Shown piece by piece: positions 33,608-38,658 of a stretch of 38,658 nt of DNA. The notes beneath the pieces were generated by a model. It was not told where the DNA came from. It ran no database searches and saw only the letters and a program-made list of their open reading frames with translations. Each line of letters starts with the position of its first letter. The stretch's first letter is position 1. Source of the DNA: Candidatus Aminicenantota bacterium (GTDB taxonomy: Bacteria; Acidobacteriota; Aminicenantia; Aminicenantales; Aminicenantaceae). The position numbers were made by a program, and so were the translations under genes. Where the stretch lies: assembly GCA_030603565.1 (NCBI GenBank), contig JAUVXM010000015.1, positions 1 through 38,658 on the forward strand. Direction: 5' to 3'.

Positions 33608-33653
33608 ACTATAGTGCTTTACCTATTTTATCTCCTGATTCCTTTTTCTGCCC

Positions 33654-34847
33654 TTAAAAAAGCCTGTTATATTCTTGTATTCCGGCTTTCAGTACTGTGA
33701 TAGCGCGTTTTAGGTCTTCCTCTTTCAGAACATAGGCTATCCGGACTTCATTTGTACCTCTGCCTGATGAGCTGTAAAAGCCCTGAGCAGGCGCAACCAT
33801 TGAAGTTTCGTTATCCAGGCGAAAATCAGTCAGCATCCATCTGACAAAATGCTCGCTATCTTTAATTGGCAGCCTCACGATAATATAAAAGGCTCCCTGT
33901 GGTTTATGCATTATAATTCCGGGAATGTCTTTAAGCTCTTCACAGAGAACATCCCGCCTTTTCTGATATTCCTTTCGCACAGACTCAAAATAACCCTTTC
34001 CCATCCTATATGCAGCAAGGGCCGCTCTTTGTTCCATCGTGGGAGGGCAAAGCCTGGCCTGCGCGAATTTTAGGGCCGCTTGATAGACCTCCGGATTCCG
34101 GGTTATAAGTGCCCCGATGCGGGCTCCACAACAACTGAAACGCTTTGAAATACTGTCGACAACTATCGCTCTGTCATGAATATCATCATATTCCAGGATA
34201 CTTTTATGGGTTGCGCCATCATAGACAAATTCTTTATAAACCTCATCGGCAATAAGAAAAAGGTCGTATTTTTTAGCAAGGTTTACTATTCTATCCAACT
34301 CTTCTGCCGTATATACAGTACCGGTCGGGTTATTGGGAGAACACAGCAGGATCGCCTTTGTCTTATCTGAAATTTTTGCTTCGATCTCTTCTGCCGGAGG
34401 CAGGCGAAAGCCGTCAGCCACATTTAAGGTCAAGGGAACGATCTTTACATTGGTACTTGACTCATAACCGTTATAATTTGTGTAAAATGGCTCTGGGATA
34501 ATAATTTCATCCCCCGGGTCAGATACTACATTAAAAGCAAATTGAATGGCCTCGGAACCTCCAACGCTAATTAAAACATTTTCAGAATTTAGGTCTATAT
34601 TGTAGCCCGTAAAATAATCTGCGATCGCTTGGCGCAAATCCAGAAAACCCTGCGCCGGTCCGTAACTCAAGACTTTGTCCTGACAGTTTTCAAATGCGTC
34701 CCAAACAGGCTGGGGGGTGACAATATCCGGCTGCCCTATATTAATAAAATACACCCGTACACCTGCGGCAATTGCCTTATCCGCATAGGGCTTTAGTTTT
34801 CTTATGGGAGATTCCTGAATCTCTTTGCCTCTTTTAGAAATATTCAT
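33654..34847 (-). CDS. Class I/II pyridoxal-phosphate aminotransferase (aspartate type)
   Basis: A 397-residue enzyme beginning MNISKRGKEIQESPIRKL. Motifs include NIGQPDIVTP, SYGPAQGFLDLRQAI, SVGGSEAIQFAF, the LLCSPNNPTGTVY loop, ADEVYKEFVYDG and the PLP lysine in VDSISKRFSCCGARIGAL. GAGGGA 6 bases before the ATG at 34847 decides the start over the ATG seven codons earlier. Transfers the amino group between an amino acid and 2-oxoglutarate; aspartate or alanine are likely substrates. It is transcribed divergently from pyrK. Confidence 0.92.
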   Translation of the reverse strand: MNISKRGKEIQESPIRKLKPYADKAIAAGVRVYFINIGQPDIVTPQPVWDAFENCQDKVLSYGPAQGFLDLRQAIADYFTGYNIDLNSENVLISVGGSEAIQFAFNVVSDPGDEIIIPEPFYTNYNGYESSTNVKIVPLTLNVADGFRLPPAEEIEAKISDKTKAILLCSPNNPTGTVYTAEELDRIVNLAKKYDLFLIADEVYKEFVYDGATHKSILEYDDIHDRAIVVDSISKRFSCCGARIGALITRNPEVYQAALKFAQARLCPPTMEQRAALAAYRMGKGYFESVRKEYQKRRDVLCEELKDIPGIIMHKPQGAFYIIVRLPIKDSEHFVRWMLTDFRLDNETSMVAPAQGFYSSSGRGTNEVRIAYVLKEEDLKRAITVLKAGIQEYNRLF

Positions 34848-34883
34848 TTTTTGTCCCTCAAAATACATTCTAATGAAAAGTTT

Positions 34884-34912
34884 ATTATTTCAAAAAGTAG
34901 ATTTGCTGTCAA
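34884..34912 (-). promoter_or_regulatory. Promoter of the aminotransferase gene
   Basis: On the minus strand a perfect TTGACA (34907-34912) and AATAAT (34884-34889) are 17 bases apart, about 37 bases before the chosen start codon. Among the best promoter matches in the window. Confidence 0.5.
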
Positions 34913-34982
34913 AGTTTTTATTGCCTTCCGGTTGAGTATCTGATATTTTTTTGAGGATAACTTCAATCTGCCAATATTCTAT

Positions 34983-35780
34983 ATGAAAAAAGCTAATCAA
35001 GTAATAATAACAGACAGAAAAATGTGGAAGGATTATGTCCTTTTATCTCTCAAGTCTCCCCAAATCGCCAGTAAGGCACTTCCTGGCCAGTTTATAATGA
35101 TCCGCATTACGCCGCATTCCTATCCACTGCTGCGCCGGCCCTTCAGTATCCACGCTGTTGAGGGAGAAAGCATCGCGATATTCTTCCAAAAATCAGGGAT
35201 AGGCACCAATATTCTGGGCTTGAGAAAAATAGGAGAAATGCTTGATATTCTGGGTCCATTGGGAAATGGTTTCGGCCTGAAAGGGGATTTTTCGCATAAA
35301 AAAACAGTACTTATCGGCGGAGGCAGGGGAATCGCCCCTTTATTCTTTTTGGCCAACAGCCTTGCCGACCGCAAAGCAGAAATCAGGACATTTTATGGAG
35401 GAAAAACATCTTATGACCTGCCTCTTAAAGAAAATTTCGAAGCAAATGGCTTAAAGGTCTTTTGTTCTACAGAAGATGGTTCCCTCGGATATAAAGGCCT
35501 TATTACAGATTATTTCAACTTGGAGATGCGGCAGTTCAGGCCTGATAGAATATTTGCCTGCGGCCCGGATGCCATGCTTAAAACGATTGCAGATATCGCT
35601 GCTATAGAAAATATTCCAGCCGAGCTTTCTCTGGAATCGATCATGGGCTGCGGAATCGGCGCCTGTTGGGGATGTGTAAAGCGCTTAAAAAAAGACGGCG
35701 TTACAGGCTGGTTTAGAATCTGCCAAGAAGGACCGGTTATCCCTGCAGATCAAATTATTTGGGCGGAAAAGGACAAATGA
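34983..35780 (+). CDS. pyrK: Dihydroorotate dehydrogenase B, electron-transfer subunit
   Basis: A 265-residue flavo-iron-sulfur subunit that links dihydroorotate oxidation to NAD+. The FAD motif RRPFSIH is at 51-57 and the NAD-site glycine loop GGGRGIAPL at 112-120. The 2Fe-2S ligands are Cys223, Cys228, Cys231 and Cys247 in MGCGIGACWGC and RICQEG. It is the first gene of the pyrK-pyrD-pyrF set; its stop overlaps the pyrD ATG (ATGA). The ribosome-binding site is weak. Confidence 0.94.
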   Translation: MKKANQVIITDRKMWKDYVLLSLKSPQIASKALPGQFIMIRITPHSYPLLRRPFSIHAVEGESIAIFFQKSGIGTNILGLRKIGEMLDILGPLGNGFGLKGDFSHKKTVLIGGGRGIAPLFFLANSLADRKAEIRTFYGGKTSYDLPLKENFEANGLKVFCSTEDGSLGYKGLITDYFNLEMRQFRPDRIFACGPDAMLKTIADIAAIENIPAELSLESIMGCGIGACWGCVKRLKKDGVTGWFRICQEGPVIPADQIIWAEKDK

Positions 35781-36685
35781 CTGACCTATCAATCGACCTG
35801 GGATTTATGAAACTGAAAAACCCGGTTATTGCTGCCAGCGGCACATTCGGGTATGGGATCGAGTTTGCCCCCTTTATCGACCTTAACCATCTGGGGGGAT
35901 TCATTGTAAAGGGACTTTATTACTCCTCCCGGGAGGGCAACCCCCCCCCCCGGCTCGTTGAGACTTCCAGCGGCCTCATCAATGCCATAGGGCTGCAGGG
36001 AATCGGAGTCAAGCGGTTTTCAGAGGAAATCCTTCCCTGCCTGATCGATTACGATACTTCCATCATCATAAATGTATGCGGAGAACATGAGGATGAATAC
36101 GCGGCAGTTGTAGACCTACTCAACCATCAGCCCGGCATATCAGCCTATGAACTCAATATATCCTGCCCTAATGTCAAGAAAGATGGAAAATGCCCCGCAC
36201 TTGACCCGGAAACAACATATTCGGTAGTCAAACTTGTAAAAAAAAGCAGCACCCGACCAATAATAACTAAACTTTCCCCTAATGTGACAGACATCACAGA
36301 AATTGCCTTCAGCGCCCAGGAAGCCGGATCAGATGCCGTCTCTTTAGTCAATACTTTTTTAGCCATGGCAATCGATCCCAATACCAGGAAACCCAAACTG
36401 GCTAACATCTTGGGAGGGTTGAGCGGCCCGGCCATCAAGCCAATAGCGCTGAGAATGGTCTATCAGGCGGCCGGCCGGCTTAAAATCCCGGTGATCGGAA
36501 TGGGGGGTATCTGTACCGGCGGAGATGCACTCGAATTTCTAATAGCTGGTGCTAGAGCCGTTGAAATCGGGACCGCTAATTTTATCGATCCTGAGGCAAC
36601 AGTAAAAATCATCGACGAATTAGACAATTTCTGCAGGGAAAGAAAAATAGGTAAACTGGAAACAATAATCGGAACAATGAAATAA
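35777..36685 (+). CDS. pyrD: Dihydroorotate dehydrogenase B, catalytic subunit
   Basis: A 302-residue class 1B enzyme from the ATG at 35777, which overlaps the pyrK stop and has AAAGGA 4 bases upstream. IAASGTFGYG and GNPPPRLVET contact FMN and substrate, and NISCPN carries the catalytic Cys of class 1 enzymes. The GGI-containing FMN phosphate loop is IGMGGICTGGDALEFL. Pairs with PyrK in an NAD-dependent heterotetramer. The GNPPPR codons form an uninterrupted run of 11 C at 35941-35951. Confidence 0.95.
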   Translation: MTDLSIDLGFMKLKNPVIAASGTFGYGIEFAPFIDLNHLGGFIVKGLYYSSREGNPPPRLVETSSGLINAIGLQGIGVKRFSEEILPCLIDYDTSIIINVCGEHEDEYAAVVDLLNHQPGISAYELNISCPNVKKDGKCPALDPETTYSVVKLVKKSSTRPIITKLSPNVTDITEIAFSAQEAGSDAVSLVNTFLAMAIDPNTRKPKLANILGGLSGPAIKPIALRMVYQAAGRLKIPVIGMGGICTGGDALEFLIAGARAVEIGTANFIDPEATVKIIDELDNFCRERKIGKLETIIGTMK

Positions 36686-36702
36686 CCTATTGGGGAATTA
36701 AC

Positions 36703-37458
36703 ATGAACAAAAAACCCGGGCTCGCAAGCAAAATAATTATTGCTTTAGATGTAGGCAGCAGAGAAAGTGCTCTTTCTTTGGTCAAAAAGCTTCCGGAAGC
36801 AGAAGTTTTTAAAATCGGCCTTAAACTCTTCACTGCGGAAGGGCCTTCCCTCCTGCGGAAATTACATACAGCAGGGAAAAATATCTTCCTTGACCTTAAG
36901 CTGCATGATATTCCCAATACAGTGTCTGGGGCAGTAGAGATGGCAGTAAGACATGAAGTAGCAATGATGACTTTACATGCCTCAGGCGGCAAAGAAATGC
37001 TGGCAAGAGCGGTTAAAACTGCTGCCCAAGCAGCCAAAGATACAGGCCGACCCAGGCCAGTGCTTTTAGCTGTAACAGTCCTAACCAGCTTAAAAGATGC
37101 CCAACTTAAAGAAATAGGATTCCAGGCTGATACTGCCGAACAAGTATTAAAACTGGCAAGACTGTCCCGGGAAACAGGAGTGGATGGAATTGTCTGCTCC
37201 CCTCTTGAACTCGATCTTTTAAGAAAAGAGTTCCCCAGCGACTTTCTTATAGTCACTCCGGGAATCAGGCCTCTATGGGCAGCAGCCCAGGACCAGAAAC
37301 GGATAATGACACCTGCCCAGGCTCTTGCAAAAGGAGCGGATTATATAGTTATAGGACGCCCTGTGATCAAAGCTCCTTCACCTCAAAAAGCTTTCTGGAA
37401 GATAATGCAAGAACTATATAGCGCGGAATCCGGCTCCAACAGCAAAAATAGCCCCTAA
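36703..37458 (+). CDS. pyrF: Orotidine 5'-phosphate decarboxylase
   Basis: A 251-residue enzyme for the last step of UMP synthesis. The catalytic Asp-Lys-Asp set is in FLDLKLHDIPNTV (Asp64, Lys66, Asp69), the N-terminal substrate loop is IIALDVGS, and the phosphate loop is TPGIRPLW with the later YIVIGRPVIKAP. Class 1 OMP decarboxylase of normal length. It begins 17 bases after pyrD. Its 3' end overlaps the convergent YIP1-family gene by 45 bases. Confidence 0.95.
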   Translation: MNKKPGLASKIIIALDVGSRESALSLVKKLPEAEVFKIGLKLFTAEGPSLLRKLHTAGKNIFLDLKLHDIPNTVSGAVEMAVRHEVAMMTLHASGGKEMLARAVKTAAQAAKDTGRPRPVLLAVTVLTSLKDAQLKEIGFQADTAEQVLKLARLSRETGVDGIVCSPLELDLLRKEFPSDFLIVTPGIRPLWAAAQDQKRIMTPAQALAKGADYIVIGRPVIKAPSPQKAFWKIMQELYSAESGSNSKNSP

Positions 37459-38010
37459 TATAACTCCAATAATAATGTACAGAACTATCGTGACTATGAT
37501 TACAACAACCAGATACCCAACGACCTTATCTTTCGGGGTATCCATGATACCACCAGCCAGCCCCAGATAGAACAGGTACAGCCCATAGAAAGATGCAATG
37601 ATCGCCAGTATCGCTAAAGGCGGAATAATATTGAGAGCACCGGCAATCCAGGCGGGAGTCATACTGAAAACCGCAAGTTTCATAGCATTATCTTGATTTT
37701 GTTTCGAGGAAAAAGACGGGGCCAGAGCGTTTATTATAATACCAAGCACATATACAGATGCTAGAGTTAAAATATAAGAAAGGATCGAGCGTGCAAGCGC
37801 AGTCCCTAATCCCATCCTTATCCAGCCGACAAAGGGTACTCTATACCCTACAAGCCCATATCCAATAAATTGAGCAATTGCAGGAATAGCAACTAACAGC
37901 ATCGCATATGAGGTAAAAAGTTTAGATACTGATAGGGTTTCGCCTTTTATTTTATCCCATTCTTCCTTTGGTTTTAACAATATCCCCTGTATTCGAGGTA
38001 CTAAGTCCAT
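37414..38010 (-). CDS. YIP1-family membrane protein
   Basis: A 198-residue protein with about five hydrophobic segments, starting MDLVPRIQGILLKPKEEW, the usual opening of bacterial YIP1-domain proteins. GGAGG lies 6 bases before the ATG at 38010, whereas the ATG at 38016 would leave no spacer. The C-terminus is glycine- and isoleucine-rich, and the last residues are encoded in DNA that also encodes the end of pyrF on the other strand. Function in bacteria is unknown. Confidence 0.82.
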   Translation of the reverse strand: MDLVPRIQGILLKPKEEWDKIKGETLSVSKLFTSYAMLLVAIPAIAQFIGYGLVGYRVPFVGWIRMGLGTALARSILSYILTLASVYVLGIIINALAPSFSSKQNQDNAMKLAVFSMTPAWIAGALNIIPPLAILAIIASFYGLYLFYLGLAGGIMDTPKDKVVGYLVVVIIVTIVLYIIIGVILGAIFAVGAGFRAI

Positions 38011-38040
38011 CCACATCCTCCTTTAAAAAGATTTTTTTCA

Positions 38041-38069
38041 AATATATATTGTTTATTTCAGAATGTCAA
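38041..38069 (-). promoter_or_regulatory. Promoter of the YIP1-family gene
   Basis: On the minus strand TTGACA (38064-38069) and TATATT (38041-38046) are 17 bases apart, about 30 bases before the start codon. A close consensus match. Confidence 0.5.
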
Positions 38070-38199
38070 CACGGGGGCAGGCCATAAGTTCCTCCATTTT
38101 TTATGAATTTAAAAAAGTTGTAATGCATGGACACGGGCAAGTCCCTGGGGAAATAAATTGCTACATTGTTCCATTGCTTCATTGTTGAAAACCGGAGAA

Positions 38200-38658
38200 C
38201 AGTTAATAGTAAATGGTAAATGGTAAATAAAACCAGGAGAAGCAGGGCTATAAAAGCTAATCGTCATTCCGGTGAGTTTAAGCATCGTCATTCCGTCCCG
38301 GATCGGAGTCCGGGATGACGGCCAAGCCGGAAACCAGGATAAAGGCAGTTAATAGTAAATAGTAAATGGTGAATGGTAAATGGTAAATAAAACCAGGAAA
38401 GACAGGGCTATAAAAGCTAATCGTCATTCCGGCGGAAGCCGGAAACCAGGATAAAGACAGTTAATAGTAAATAGTAAATGGTAAATAAAACCAGGAAAAA
38501 CAGGGCCATAAGAGCTAATCGTCATTCCGGCGAGTTTAAGCATCGTCATTCCGTCCCGGATCGGAGTCCGGGATGACGGCCAAGCCGGAAACCAGGATAA
38601 AGGCAGTTAATAGTAAATAGTAAATGGTGAATGGTAAATGGTAAATAAAACCAGGAAA
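38200..38658. repeat. R4 tandem array, running off the window
   Basis: Three full units and one partial unit, each starting CAGTTAATAGTAAAT: 38200-38345 (146 bp), 38346-38457 (112 bp), 38458-38603 (146 bp) and 38604-38658 (cut by the edge). Each has TAAATGG-type heptads, then AAAACCAGG, a GCTAATCGTCATTCCGG block and AAGCCGGAAACCAGGATAAA. The 146 bp units contain an extra palindrome, TCCCGGATCGGAGTCCGGGA, flanked by CGTCA/TGACG, that the short unit lacks. No gene is seen from 38017 to the window end. Confidence 0.85.

Noticed and set aside
36687-37256. Long minus-strand ORF opposite pyrF
   Set aside because: It is antisense to the well-supported pyrF gene and has no recognisable family; a reading-frame shadow.
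38200-38658. Possible CRISPR array
   Set aside because: Units are 112-146 bp and the stretches between shared blocks are themselves repeated, so there are no unique spacers; no cas genes are near.

Overview
The window reads as a chromosomal stretch from an uncultured, anaerobic, AT-rich, diderm-type bacterium. The evidence is energy and sulfur chemistry (DsrC with DsrM/DsrK-like partners, pyruvate phosphate dikinase, NAD-linked PyrK/PyrD), lipoproteins and exported hydrolases, and a polyprenyl-phosphate sugar transferase with three glycosyltransferases. No rRNA, tRNA or clear phylogenetic marker is present. I cannot name the phylum; the mix (TPR-sulfatase, DUF4388, DUF1343, type-V cysteine desulfurase, SLH/TPR lipoprotein) recalls uncultivated lineages such as Aminicenantes or Omnitrophica, but that is only a guess.

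Layout. 1-2330: a COG2509-type flavoprotein and a tiny Lys-rich protein, bracketed by a ~140 bp direct repeat. 2436-4520: NamZ-like muramidase and an exported metallo-beta-lactamase-fold protein, convergent. 4754-7061: dsrC plus DsrM-like and DsrK-like genes, with no dsrAB in view. 7096-8268: cysteine desulfurase. 8438-10281: cupin, alpha/alpha-toroid protein and folK. 10553-12352: yraN and cysS. 12766-14672: membrane-fusion protein plus ABC ATPase without a permease. 15007-20419: DUF4388 protein, 28-residue membrane peptide, miaA, hflX, SLH/TPR lipoprotein, pgsA-like gene. 20427-25440: sugar-polymer cluster on the minus strand. 25639-27900: M20 peptidase-like hydrolase and a histone-deacetylase-family protein, convergent. 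28438-34847: ppdK, sulfatase-fold/TPR protein and an aminotransferase, all minus. 34983-37458: pyrK-pyrD-pyrF. 37414-38010: YIP1-family protein. 38100-end: a non-coding repeat array running off the window.

The core genes are ordinary. What stands out is the density of small palindromic repeats between them. Family R1 (ends like AACCTGGATTATTCAT) occurs about ten times, often starting exactly at a stop codon or ending just before a start codon, and some copies carry promoter-like or terminator-like sequence. Family R2 (two 148 bp copies, four differences) has inverted-repeat ends, and its core is flipped relative to a shared ~55 bp flank that lies on the promoter side of the next gene in both places. 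Family R3 (two ~190 bp copies) has outer arms and an internal hairpin that differ in sequence between copies yet stay self-complementary in each, which argues for selection on structure. These three families are the best candidates for undescribed biology here.

Functional links: DsrC and the DsrM/DsrK-like pair suggest a membrane thiol/disulfide or sulfur-carrier redox loop; the sugar transferase and glycosyltransferases would build a surface polysaccharide; pyrKDF complete late UMP synthesis; miaA and hflX sit as in many bacteria but without hfq between them.
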